The notes below the pieces were generated by a model. It did not search any database, was not told the DNA's origin, and saw nothing but the letters and a program-made list of their open reading frames with translations. Shown here piece after piece: positions 32,976-41,839 of a stretch of DNA of 64,000 bases; positions within the stretch are counted from its first letter, which is position 1, and each line of letters opens with the position of its first letter. Source of the DNA: an uncultured Lachnoclostridium sp. (GTDB taxonomy: Bacteria > Bacillota > Clostridia > Lachnospirales > Lachnospiraceae); the NCBI GenBank assembly GCA_948330435.1, contig CAOJBY010000001.1:195419-259418 (forward strand), read 5' to 3'. The position numbers and the translations under genes are program-made.

Positions 32976-34217
32976 ATGAGTAAGAAAATTGCTGAACGCC
33001 TGCCAAAGGAGGTTGGCACAGGTCTGTATCCTGTAAAATCCCCCTGGGATAAGATGATTTCTTATCACGATGCCGCCCACTACTGCCAGAGGTATACAAA
33101 TGTTGTAGCTGCGGCGATTATGCAGGCATTCCGGATTATTGAGCCGGATTATGCGGCACGAAGCCAGGCTATGTGCACAAATGCGTACAATCGTCTCTAT
33201 TATGTCAATACTGCAATTCCCGGATATGGAGAGAAAAATGCGGAAAATCTTCATATGCATCCGTTTATGCGGGGAAATTTCGTAGGCGGCCTGATTGGCG
33301 ATGCCGGTGATGAGGATCTTTTGATGTGCGGTCGTGTAAATGATTTTGGCACCTACCGTGCGGAAAAGGAGTTGGATATCTGTTATTGGGATCTGGTAGG
33401 AACAGAATTGTGCCGTTCTACTACACAGTCTCTTCAAGCATGTGCGGACTGTGCGGCAAAAATGCGTCCGGACGGACCGCACATTGAGTATCATATGGTC
33501 GAGGCAAAAGGAGCCGGAGATCGACATTGCCGTATTGTGGCAGAATGCCGGAAGAAGTTCCCTATGCCGGAACATGAACAGTGGGAGTGCTTTGGGCCGG
33601 TTGCGACAGAAGATCAAATAAAATTTACCAAGGAAGAGGATACGGTGGAAGAGTCCATGATGTTCCGTGAAGACTGCGACTACCTGTTCTCCAACGGTAC
33701 CAACATGGAGAAGAACTGGAAGAGTGCTTATCCTATGGTTACAATGTCCAATGCGGCAAGCTACATCCTGCCTACAATTGAGGATCTTATCCGGGAGGGA
33801 AAGGTAACCAACGAGCATGTGGATTATGTAATCCATTGTGTGCTGGAAGCAGCAGGCAAGTCTACTTTCATTGATGATTTTGCGAAAGAGGGCTTACGAA
33901 TCTGGCTGGGCGTACCTCACTCCATCAGTAAGGATGATGGGCGTCTTATGGGCGGCTATTTGGAGATGTTCCTGCAGAGTATGCATTTTAACTATACGAT
34001 TGAAGCATTCAATGAAGAGGAATGTATCTATGTGCTGGATCCCAAAGAGTTAAACAGCTGTGCTTTCGGCTCAACCAAGATGGCGGATGCTTATCTTTGG
34101 TTCTGGTATGGAATGACAAAGAGTCTGGTAAATCCACAGTGGTCTCTGTGGGAGGAGGATTCTCCGGAAAGCAAGCTGCGTATTAAGATTGCAAAGAAAG
34201 TAGACAAGTTCTGTTAG
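32976..34217 (+). CDS. Unrecognised 413-aa protein, first gene of a putative demethylation operon
   Basis: A soluble cytoplasmic-type protein without signal or membrane segment. It is Cys- and His-rich (ELCRSTTQSLQACADCAAKM, HIEYHMVEAKGAGDRHCRIV), and this middle part faintly resembles the ATC-hydrolase/V4R-type C...C...GD.xC pattern. That resemblance is weak and untested. The C-terminal third is helical. SD AAAGGAG precedes ATG 32976. The next gene is a GcvT-like protein 24 bp on, and a dehydrogenase follows, so it probably acts on the same substrate. I cannot name a function. Confidence 0.7.
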   Translation: MSKKIAERLPKEVGTGLYPVKSPWDKMISYHDAAHYCQRYTNVVAAAIMQAFRIIEPDYAARSQAMCTNAYNRLYYVNTAIPGYGEKNAENLHMHPFMRGNFVGGLIGDAGDEDLLMCGRVNDFGTYRAEKELDICYWDLVGTELCRSTTQSLQACADCAAKMRPDGPHIEYHMVEAKGAGDRHCRIVAECRKKFPMPEHEQWECFGPVATEDQIKFTKEEDTVEESMMFREDCDYLFSNGTNMEKNWKSAYPMVTMSNAASYILPTIEDLIREGKVTNEHVDYVIHCVLEAAGKSTFIDDFAKEGLRIWLGVPHSISKDDGRLMGGYLEMFLQSMHFNYTIEAFNEEECIYVLDPKELNSCAFGSTKMADAYLWFWYGMTKSLVNPQWSLWEEDSPESKLRIKIAKKVDKFC

Positions 34218-34241
34218 GCGTATCAGAGAAAGGAGCAAAAT

Positions 34242-35279
34242 ATGAAATATCCATATCCTGTAATGTATAAAAATGTTTACAAATATGACGATATGAAGCG
34301 ATCCGAACATATGGCGGTTCGCAAAACAGTGGGTTGGTATCTTTGGACGCACCAGCTGATAGAGGTTACCGGTAAGGAAGCAGCAGCATTTCTGGAAATG
34401 ATTTTTCCGAAGAATATAGGGAATCTGGCAATTGGCAGGGAACGCTATACGACTATGCTGGATGAATCGGGCCGGATTATTGATGATGTAGTAGTTTTCC
34501 GCATGGGAGAGCAGAAATTCTGGATCTCTACTCTTTTTAAGGTAGATCTGCAGGCATGGTTTACCGCCCATAAGGATGAGAGAGATGTGGCGTGGGAAGA
34601 TATCACCAAGGACTGGGAAATGTATGCGGTACAGGGACCGAAAGCATTGGAAATGGTGAATGCGTTGGTTAAGGAGCCTGTGGACGACCAGAAGTTTTTC
34701 CAGATAAAAGCCAACGAGATCGATGGGCTTCCTGTGTATATCAATCGGGCAGGCTATACAGGCGAGAAAGTAGGCTATGAGATCTATTATTCCAAGGCAG
34801 ATGCACCTGAACAGGAGAAGAAACTGCGTGCCTTGGCTGAAACGTTAGGCGGCAGGGAGGTAACAGAATTTCAGGTTATGGCCTGGACACTTCCCTGTGA
34901 AGCCGGATTTTTCTACATGCGGGATTTGCGTCATACAAATCCCTTTGAGGTGGGCTTGGAAAGTGGCATCAACTGGGAAAAAGAATTTATCGGAAAGGAA
35001 GCTCTCTTAAAAGTTCGTGAGGAGGGTCCCGGGCGAGAGGTGGTCGGTTTTACTGTAGAAGATGCAGATATTCACATCAAAGGCCGAAATATGGGAAACG
35101 AGGGTGAAAAGGTTTACGTGGACGGCGAAGAGATCGGCCGTGTTATGAAGATTACCTACAGCTATGTGCACGAGATTAATAATGGAACGATTATTTGTAA
35201 AAAGGGTGCGTTAAAGCCGGGTGATAAAGTATTGCTCCATGGTCACGAAGCTACAATTTGTGCCCCGAAGTTTATCTGA
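34242..35279 (+). CDS. GcvT-like aminomethyltransferase/folate-dependent demethylase
   Basis: The 345-aa protein has the folate-binding GcvT fold: YTTMLDESGRIIDDVVVFRM near residue 67, with the conserved Asp pair, NRAGYTGEKVGYEIYYS near 167, a Trp/Pro segment ending in MRDLRHTNPFEVGLESGINW, and a C-terminal beta barrel (GREVVGFTVEDADI). GcvT relatives transfer a one-carbon unit from a substrate to tetrahydrofolate (e.g. T protein of glycine cleavage, DmdA, LigM). No gcvH or gcvP is nearby, so it is probably not the glycine cleavage T protein. A good SD (AAAGGAG) precedes ATG 34242. Confidence 0.88.
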   Translation: MKYPYPVMYKNVYKYDDMKRSEHMAVRKTVGWYLWTHQLIEVTGKEAAAFLEMIFPKNIGNLAIGRERYTTMLDESGRIIDDVVVFRMGEQKFWISTLFKVDLQAWFTAHKDERDVAWEDITKDWEMYAVQGPKALEMVNALVKEPVDDQKFFQIKANEIDGLPVYINRAGYTGEKVGYEIYYSKADAPEQEKKLRALAETLGGREVTEFQVMAWTLPCEAGFFYMRDLRHTNPFEVGLESGINWEKEFIGKEALLKVREEGPGREVVGFTVEDADIHIKGRNMGNEGEKVYVDGEEIGRVMKITYSYVHEINNGTIICKKGALKPGDKVLLHGHEATICAPKFI

Positions 35280-35344
35280 ACGTTTGCCTTTCCGGGGATG
35301 GCTTTTGCCGTCCCCGGAAAGAGAGATTGAAAAAGGAGGGTATT

Positions 35345-36259
35345 ATGGGGTTTGATCCAACAGCATTGATTACATCAATTATGAATGGCTATATTACGGA
35401 AACGGCTTCTCTGGAGGAGATGCTGTATGTAAAAGGGAAAGTGGCAATAGTGACAGGAGGAGCTTCCGGATTGGGCTTTTGTATAGCACAAAGACTTCTT
35501 CAGGGAGGGGCAAGTGTTGTGCTAGCCAGTTCAAGCACAGAGAAAGGAAAAACAGCCCTGGAACTTTTGAAGAGAGCCGGTTATGAAAAGGTGTCCTATA
35601 TTCAAACAGATGTGAGAAGAGAGGACGAAGTCAAAGGGATGGTAGAATTTGCGGTTAAGACCTATGGTTCACTGGATATCCTGGTGACATCCAGCGGGGT
35701 ATGGGGATTTGCACATGTTTACGATATGCCGGAGGAAGAATTCAGGCGTGTTGTTGATGTGAACCTGGTTGGTTCTTTCCTCTGTGCAAAGCATGCCAGC
35801 AAATACATGATAGAGCATGATATAAAGGGGAAAATTGTTCTGATCTCCTCAAACTCTGCGTTTTTGTCGCAGCCGGTATTTGGCGGTTATGCTCATTATG
35901 TAGCGTCAAAGGGGGGAGTGGTCGCTATGACGCAGGAACTGGCAAAAGAATTAAAGCGTTTTGGCATCTGCGTCAATACTGTGGCACCAGGCGGGATGAT
36001 GACTCCGGGAAACTTTTACAATGGGCCTTGTCAGAAGCTTCCACCGGAAAAATTAAAGGAGATAGGGGAGGAAATGACTGTCAATCAGATGGATGAGATT
36101 CCGTCGGCTGACAGTGTGGCGATTGTGGCCTACGGTATGTGCACCAGAATGTCAGACGGCATGAATGGAGAATGCATCGTGGCTGACAGCGGCATGATGA
36201 GGAATATTGTGAAGCATCAGCCGGCAATCCGGGAATATCCTGCCAAAAAGGAAGCGTGA
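35345..36259 (+). CDS. Short-chain dehydrogenase/reductase (SDR)
   Basis: The 304-aa classical SDR has TGGASGLGFCIA (nucleotide binding), a TSSGVWGF segment at the NNAG position, ISSNSAF (catalytic Ser) and YVASK (catalytic Tyr and Lys). About 30 extra residues lie before the Rossmann fold. SD GGAGGG precedes ATG 35345. It is 65 bp after the GcvT-like gene on the same strand, so it is the third gene of the operon. It likely oxidises or reduces an alcohol or ketone on the same substrate or product; cofactor choice (NAD or NADP) is not clear. Confidence 0.87.
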   Translation: MGFDPTALITSIMNGYITETASLEEMLYVKGKVAIVTGGASGLGFCIAQRLLQGGASVVLASSSTEKGKTALELLKRAGYEKVSYIQTDVRREDEVKGMVEFAVKTYGSLDILVTSSGVWGFAHVYDMPEEEFRRVVDVNLVGSFLCAKHASKYMIEHDIKGKIVLISSNSAFLSQPVFGGYAHYVASKGGVVAMTQELAKELKRFGICVNTVAPGGMMTPGNFYNGPCQKLPPEKLKEIGEEMTVNQMDEIPSADSVAIVAYGMCTRMSDGMNGECIVADSGMMRNIVKHQPAIREYPAKKEA

Positions 36260-36419
36260 AAACCGTAAAATAAATAGGTGTTAGTCGAAAAAGATTTATT
36301 AATAATTTTTGAACAGATTATGATCCTCTTTGTAACTTCCGATATATTAAGTATATGAAAGATATTCCAGCGAAAGGCAGATAAAAAATATATCTGCAAC
36401 AAAAGGAGGTTCAAGATCT

Positions 36420-37379
36420 ATGATAAAATGCACCTGCTATCATTCCGCACCATCCCAGGCAATCACCTCCTGGAGAGATCAGATAACCCCGGAACAGGAT
36501 GCGAAGATAAGAGAAGAATTTTCCTCCAAAAAGCCTTTGAACGAAAAGCCCCTGGCATTGCCGGAAAATTCAGGAACATCCCCTGCGGCACCCGTAAAGC
36601 GGAAACCGATCGTGATAGAAACAGGTCCGGTCAGGCCTGTCCACACCGGCTACGCCCGGATTGACAATGCGATCACCGATGCATTAAAAGGAAAAAGCCA
36701 GGAGTTAAAGGATAATGTTTATAAGATTATCCGGGATGATTTTCTCCCCCACAACGTCCATGGACTGGAAGAAGCGGACCGGCTGGCACAGATTGGACTT
36801 GGTGTGGAAAAGGCACAATATCTTGCAGATCAGTTTATGGATGACAAAACCAAGTCTTCTTTCATGGAAGCCATGCGTTCCATTGCCAGGATAGGCACAA
36901 AGGGAACACGCATCAGCGACTGTGAGATGGATTATAATGTAAAGCGTGTTATACAGATAGACGGGGCGGGCTATGTGCACGAAGATCATTCGGAAGAGTA
37001 TCTTTATGCTATGGAAACGAAAGCCCCAAAGGAATATGAGACCTATAAGAAGCTTAAGGAAACGTCAGGAGATACAGAAGCCGCTTTCTTCATGGTTCGG
37101 TGGGCCATGAAGAATCTGAATCTTATAAACGGCAATCGAAAGAATTATAAAGAGAAGCAGGAAGAGCAGTATGAAAAGCTTCAGAAAGTAAAACTGGATC
37201 AAACCTTTGCCGGAACGGATACCACAAGCAAGGAGAGCTTCCTGGCATCCATCCGGGAAAAGCTCCAGGCCAATAAAAGCCTGCAGATAGATCTCTTTTT
37301 GAAACAGATAACCAATATGACAAAGACGCCGGGAGACTATTTGTTTGGGCGAAGACAGGAGTTTACGGCCAGGGCATAA
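36420..37379 (+). CDS. Orphan 319-aa helical protein
   Basis: I do not recognise this protein. It has no signal peptide or membrane segment. The first ~75 residues are Pro- and Lys-rich and likely disordered; the rest is helical and includes YARIDNAITDALKGKSQEL and HNVHGLEEADRLAQIGLG, then RWAMKNLNLINGNRKN and a Lys/Glu-rich stretch. A clear SD (AAAGGAGG) precedes ATG 36420. It sits alone, 160 bp after the SDR gene and convergent with an AraC regulator. A role linked to either neighbour is only guesswork. Confidence 0.65.
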   Translation: MIKCTCYHSAPSQAITSWRDQITPEQDAKIREEFSSKKPLNEKPLALPENSGTSPAAPVKRKPIVIETGPVRPVHTGYARIDNAITDALKGKSQELKDNVYKIIRDDFLPHNVHGLEEADRLAQIGLGVEKAQYLADQFMDDKTKSSFMEAMRSIARIGTKGTRISDCEMDYNVKRVIQIDGAGYVHEDHSEEYLYAMETKAPKEYETYKKLKETSGDTEAAFFMVRWAMKNLNLINGNRKNYKEKQEEQYEKLQKVKLDQTFAGTDTTSKESFLASIREKLQANKSLQIDLFLKQITNMTKTPGDYLFGRRQEFTARA

Positions 37380-37385
37380 TAGACA

Positions 37386-38255
37386 CTAGTTCTTTCCCGA
37401 CTGCCTTAATTTTCTGTAATCTGAGGGGGACATCCCTTTCTGCTTCCGAAAGATCCGGCTGAAATACAGGGGATTGTCATATCCCACAATCTGTCCGATC
37501 TCTGTAATATTGTAATTGGTGGTCTCCAGAAGCATCTGAGCATTGGTAATGCGTCTTGATACAATATACTGCATGGGCGTGGTGTGAGTATACTGCTTAA
37601 AGCTGCGGATAAACCAGCTCACACTCATGCCCCTTGCGGAAGCGTACTCCTCGATATTCACCTCCGTATTGTAATTATCATTGAAAAACTGCATGGCAAG
37701 AGACATTTCCGCATCCAGATAATCATTTTTCCGGGTGTGCTCTCTGGTAAGCTGTCGGTGAATCAGAATAAAAAGCTGACGCAGCAGCAGGGTTAATACC
37801 TCCGGATAATGAGTCTGACACCGCTGCAGCTCGTGGATCATCTGCTTGAAAATCCGGGCATAGTCCAGAGAGGTTCCAGTGGGAAGCACCCGCATTTCGT
37901 TCGTAATGCCATAGCCCTGGAGAATTTTTTTCACGCTGCTTCCGGTAAAGTGCACCCAGTACACCTCTGTCTGCTCGTTCCCGTAATACACATACCGCTG
38001 CGGCTCCCTGGGACGGTAGAGCACCATATGTCCGGCGGGTACAATCGTATCCGTCTCATTATGATCAAAATAAAAATGAGCAATGCCAGAAGCGATATAC
38101 AGCAATTGGAAATCCACCCGTCCCCTGGGGCGGTAGGTGGGAAGCTTGGGGCGGGTATACAGATGATACGTTCCGCAGCTTCCCACAATCAGCGGCTTGC
38201 TCTTATCCTTAAAATCCACCAGAGAATTATTTAAATATGCGGAATTGATATACAC
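37386..38255 (-). CDS. AraC-family transcriptional regulator (lac locus, left)
   Basis: The 289-aa protein has an N-terminal cupin-like sensor domain (FQLLYIASGIAHFYFDHN, HFTGSSVKKIL) and a C-terminal double helix-turn-helix with EYASARGMSVSWFIRSFK and ITEIGQIVGYDNPLYFSRIF. It is divergent from lacZ (259-bp gap) and is the likely activator or repressor of the beta-galactosidase gene, sensing a sugar. The minus-strand stop is 6 bp past the end of the orphan gene, so the two genes converge. Confidence 0.9.
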   Translation of the reverse strand: MYINSAYLNNSLVDFKDKSKPLIVGSCGTYHLYTRPKLPTYRPRGRVDFQLLYIASGIAHFYFDHNETDTIVPAGHMVLYRPREPQRYVYYGNEQTEVYWVHFTGSSVKKILQGYGITNEMRVLPTGTSLDYARIFKQMIHELQRCQTHYPEVLTLLLRQLFILIHRQLTREHTRKNDYLDAEMSLAMQFFNDNYNTEVNIEEYASARGMSVSWFIRSFKQYTHTTPMQYIVSRRITNAQMLLETTNYNITEIGQIVGYDNPLYFSRIFRKQKGMSPSDYRKLRQSGKN

Positions 38256-38380
38256 CTTGCCTGCCCCCTTTTTTGAAATTTTTATCTGCCTGTATCTGCT
38301 TTATATCACATGGTTCGTCCGAAAAAACTCCTTATAAAAGAATTGTATCATTTTGTGCATGTTTTGTCCAATGCAGTCCA

Positions 38381-38409
38381 TGGACGTTTCGCCCAAAGAT
38401 CACTATAAT
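38381..38409 (+). promoter_or_regulatory. Probable lacZ promoter with an overlapping palindrome
   Basis: TGGACG (38381-38386), 17-bp spacer, TATAAT (38404-38409). The -35 overlaps the palindrome GTCCATGGAC (38377-38386), a candidate regulator site. lacZ starts about 105 bp downstream. Confidence 0.6.
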
Positions 38410-38513
38410 ATGGATTAAGATAAGAAGAACGGAAAACAATTGGAAAAGAAGAGTCCAATAAAGTAACAGAAAATAAAATATTTACAAAACTGGAACAGGA
38501 GGTTTAGCGATTC

Positions 38514-41500
38514 ATGATTGTACCAAGAAACTACGAAAATCTAAAAGTCCTGCATGAAAACACCATGCCGCCCCGGGCCTACTACATTCCGGCATCTATG
38601 CGGATGGATACCCTTGTAGAGAGCCGGGAGGATTCGGATCGGTTTAGGCTCTTAAACGGTGACTGGCGTTTTTCATACTACCCAAGCATCTATGAGCTAA
38701 GGGATGCCTTTTATGAGCCGGATTTTGATGCTTCATCCTTTGACCGTATTCAGGTGCCGGGCAACTGGCAGACGGCGGGATATGATACCCACCAGTACAC
38801 CAACATCCGCTACCCATTTCCCTTTGATCCGCCGTACATTCCCCAGGACAATCCCTGCGGGGCCTACATACGGGAGTTCGACTATCAGAGGGAGGAGGAA
38901 GCTCCTGCGGTATATCTGAACTTTGAGGGCGTGGATTCCTGCTTTTACGTATGGCTTAATGGAACCTACATCGGCTACAGCCAGGTGTCTCACAGCACAA
39001 GCGAGTTTGACGTAAGCCATGCTGTTGCGGAGGGAAAAAACCGTCTGGCCGTACTGGTTCTCAAGTGGTGTGACGGAAGCTATCTGGAGGATCAGGACAA
39101 ATTCCGTATGAGTGGCATTTTCCGGGATGTATATTTGCTGAAGCGTCCTAAGAAAACGATCTGCGACTATTTTGTAAAGACAGCTTTGGAAAATGGAACC
39201 GCAAAAGTAATGGTAGACTTCACTTTTGTTCAGGAGCAGATACCGGTAACGGTCTCTCTCTATGATCAGGAAAATCGCCTTGTAGCTTCCGGAAAGATAC
39301 CGGTAACGGAAAATCTTTCTCCGGATTCCGGAAAGCTCCGGGGGGAGGACGGCATCGTACTGCGTATTCCGGACCCGATTTTGTGGAATACGGAAGAGCC
39401 TTACCTCTACACCCTGGTGTTGGAGACGGAACATGAGGTGATCACGGATCATATAGGACTGCGTGAGATAAAAATTATTGGAAAAACCGTGTATTTTAAT
39501 GGAAAACGCCTGATATTCCGGGGTGTGAACCGTCACGATTCCGATCCTGTGACCGGCTTTGCCATAAGCAGGGAGCAGATGATCATGGATTTGACCTTAA
39601 TGAAGCAGCACAATTTCAACGCAATCCGAACAAGTCACTATCCCAACTCTCCGGTATTCTGCCAGCTCTGCGACAAATACGGCTTTCTGGTGATAGGAGA
39701 AGCAGATATAGAGAGCCACGGACCGTCAGAAATCTATTACCAGGATAATACCGATGCCAACAAATTCGAGCGATGGAATGAACCCATTGCAGACGCACCC
39801 ATGTGGGAGGAATCCATTCTGGATCGGGTACGCCGTCTGGTGGAGCGAGACAAAAACCGCCCCTGCGTTGTTATCTGGTCTATGGGAAACGAAAGTGCCT
39901 ACGGATGTAACTTTGAAAAGGCCCTGAAGTGGACAAAGGAATACGACACCTCCAGGCTGACCCACTATGAGAGTGCCAGATACCGGAAGAGTGGAAAGAC
40001 ATACGACTACTCCAACCTGGATTTATACAGTCGGATGTACCCCTCCTTTGAGGAGATTGAGGATTATCTGGCCCATGACCCCGCAAAGCCCATGATTCTC
40101 TGCGAGTACAGCCACGCCATGGGAAACGGCCCGGGGGATCTGGAGGATTACTTTGAGCTGTTCCATGAAAATGAAACTATGTGCGGAGGATTTGTCTGGG
40201 AATGGTGTGACCATGCCATTGACCACGGTAAAACGAAAGAGGGAAAGACTGTTTATTACTATGGGGGGGATCACGGGGAGGTTATCCACGATGGAAATTT
40301 CTGCATGGACGGCCTGGTTTATCCGGATCGCCGTCCCCATACGGGACTGCTGGAATATCGCAATGTATACCGTCCGGTGAGGATTGTATCTTATGATCCG
40401 GATGCCGGAATGCTCATGCTTCAAAGTTATCTGGATTTTACGGATCTAAAGGAGGAAATAGAAATTCATTATGAGGTAAGCTGTGACGGCACATACCGGC
40501 AGACCGGGGTGCTTCCTGATTGCTCCATAAAACCGGGACAGACGGGAAATATTCCCTTGCAGATAAGTGTACCGGAATCGGGCCGGTCCTATCTGAAGCT
40601 CACCTATTATCAGAAAAGAGAGACTCTGCTGGTTCCGGCGGGCTGTCTGCTTGGCTATGAAGAGCTTCCCCTTAAGACCGCAGATAACAGAAACCAGACT
40701 GCAAGCAGGCTTATGAAGTCTGAAATATCCGCAGCAGGGGCAGCAATAAGGATCACGGAAACAGAGGAGACCTTTGTACTGGAGGGAGAGAACTTTACTT
40801 ATTGCTTTGACCGGCGGACCGGGTTGTTCTCCGGACTCCAGTTCGGGGGGCGTGAATATCTGAACCATCCTATGGAGGTGAATATCTGGCGTGCTCCTAC
40901 GGATAATGATATGTATATCAGGCAGGAGTGGCAGCGTGCCCAGTATGACAGGGCTTATGTGCGTGCCTATGATGCCCTGATTAGCCGGACAGAAACCGGA
41001 GTAGAGATACAAAGCCATATGTCCGTGGGGGCGGCTGCGGTGCAGCCCATGATGGGGATAGAAGCCGTTTGGCAGGTAGAGACAGACGGGGGGCTTTTTG
41101 TTTCCCTTTTTGTAAAGCGTAACATGGAATTCCCGGAGCTTCCCAGATTCGGAATCCGTCTGTTCCTGAATCATGAGCTTAACCAGGTATCTTATTACGG
41201 CATGGGACCGTATGAGAGCTATCGGGATAAGCATAGGGCAGCCGTTCACGGATTGTACCAGGCCCTGGTGCAAAAGCTCCATGAGGACTATCTTCGTCCC
41301 CAGGAGAATGGAAGCCATATGGATTGTGATTATGTGACTTTATCGGGAGGTACTTACGGTCTGACGGCAGTATCCGGGCGGCCTTTCTCATTTAACGCAT
41401 CAATTTATACACAGGAGGAATTGGAGAGAAAAACACATTACTATGAATTGGAGTCCTCTGACAGTACTATTTTGTGTCTGGACTATGACCAGAACGGAAT

Positions 41501-41600
41501 CGGCTCCAACAGCTGCGGGCCAAGGCTTAAGGAAGTCTATCGGTTTGATGAAGAGACATTTACATTTCAAATAAAGCTTGTACCATTTCTGAAGAAGTAA
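38514..41600 (+). CDS. lacZ: GH2 beta-galactosidase
   Basis: The 1028-aa protein has the five-domain LacZ layout: sugar-binding domain, immunoglobulin-like domain, TIM barrel, and C-terminal beta-sandwich domains (Bgal small chain). Acid/base Glu460 is in MGNESAYG and nucleophile Glu531 in ILCEYSHAMGNGPGDL; HYPNSPVFCQLCDKYG and EADIESHG also match. It lacks a signal peptide, so it hydrolyses imported lactose or galactosides in the cytoplasm. SD AGGAGG precedes ATG 38514. The transporter gene follows after 240 bp. Confidence 0.95.
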   Translation: MIVPRNYENLKVLHENTMPPRAYYIPASMRMDTLVESREDSDRFRLLNGDWRFSYYPSIYELRDAFYEPDFDASSFDRIQVPGNWQTAGYDTHQYTNIRYPFPFDPPYIPQDNPCGAYIREFDYQREEEAPAVYLNFEGVDSCFYVWLNGTYIGYSQVSHSTSEFDVSHAVAEGKNRLAVLVLKWCDGSYLEDQDKFRMSGIFRDVYLLKRPKKTICDYFVKTALENGTAKVMVDFTFVQEQIPVTVSLYDQENRLVASGKIPVTENLSPDSGKLRGEDGIVLRIPDPILWNTEEPYLYTLVLETEHEVITDHIGLREIKIIGKTVYFNGKRLIFRGVNRHDSDPVTGFAISREQMIMDLTLMKQHNFNAIRTSHYPNSPVFCQLCDKYGFLVIGEADIESHGPSEIYYQDNTDANKFERWNEPIADAPMWEESILDRVRRLVERDKNRPCVVIWSMGNESAYGCNFEKALKWTKEYDTSRLTHYESARYRKSGKTYDYSNLDLYSRMYPSFEEIEDYLAHDPAKPMILCEYSHAMGNGPGDLEDYFELFHENETMCGGFVWEWCDHAIDHGKTKEGKTVYYYGGDHGEVIHDGNFCMDGLVYPDRRPHTGLLEYRNVYRPVRIVSYDPDAGMLMLQSYLDFTDLKEEIEIHYEVSCDGTYRQTGVLPDCSIKPGQTGNIPLQISVPESGRSYLKLTYYQKRETLLVPAGCLLGYEELPLKTADNRNQTASRLMKSEISAAGAAIRITETEETFVLEGENFTYCFDRRTGLFSGLQFGGREYLNHPMEVNIWRAPTDNDMYIRQEWQRAQYDRAYVRAYDALISRTETGVEIQSHMSVGAAAVQPMMGIEAVWQVETDGGLFVSLFVKRNMEFPELPRFGIRLFLNHELNQVSYYGMGPYESYRDKHRAAVHGLYQALVQKLHEDYLRPQENGSHMDCDYVTLSGGTYGLTAVSGRPFSFNASIYTQEELERKTHYYELESSDSTILCLDYDQNGIGSNSCGPRLKEVYRFDEETFTFQIKLVPFLKK

Positions 41601-41721
41601 GTTACAGTTTGCTTTGCGAACTGCAGCGAAATAAGAGGAACCATATTTTTACCCAGGTATCTTAGCATGCAGAATCCGGAACCAGATACTTGGGGAAAAA
41701 TGGAACTAAAATGATTTAACA

Positions 41722-41813
41722 GCACCGATTGTGCAGTACCCAGATGGATTTACGGACACATCTTTTAGTGGCCGGAAATTCATCTATACTGCCGGGTACT
41801 GTACAATCGGTGC
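41722..41813 (+). repeat. 92-nt inverted-repeat element before the transporter gene
   Basis: GCACCGATTGTGCAGTACCC (41722-41741) pairs with the 20-nt arm at 41794-41813 (GGGTACTGTACAATCGGTGC); as RNA it is fully paired with one G-U. The 52-nt interior can form a smaller stem, AGATG...CATCT. A 10-bp direct repeat, GGAACTAAAA, occurs at 41702-41711 and at 41814-41823. No T-run follows, so it is not a standard terminator. It may be a mobile-element remnant or a structured leader. Confidence 0.85.
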
Positions 41814-41839
41814 GGAACTAAAAATAGAAGGGAGCACTT

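Noticed and set aside
32928..33836. Minus-strand frame (302 codons) opposite the first operon gene
   Set aside because: No SD and a Cys/His/Ile-rich composition typical of reverse-strand frames; the plus-strand gene has SD and operon context.
34242..35279. Glycine-cleavage T protein proper
   Set aside because: No gcvH or gcvP nearby, and the operon holds an SDR and an unknown protein instead; a GcvT-like role on another substrate is more likely.
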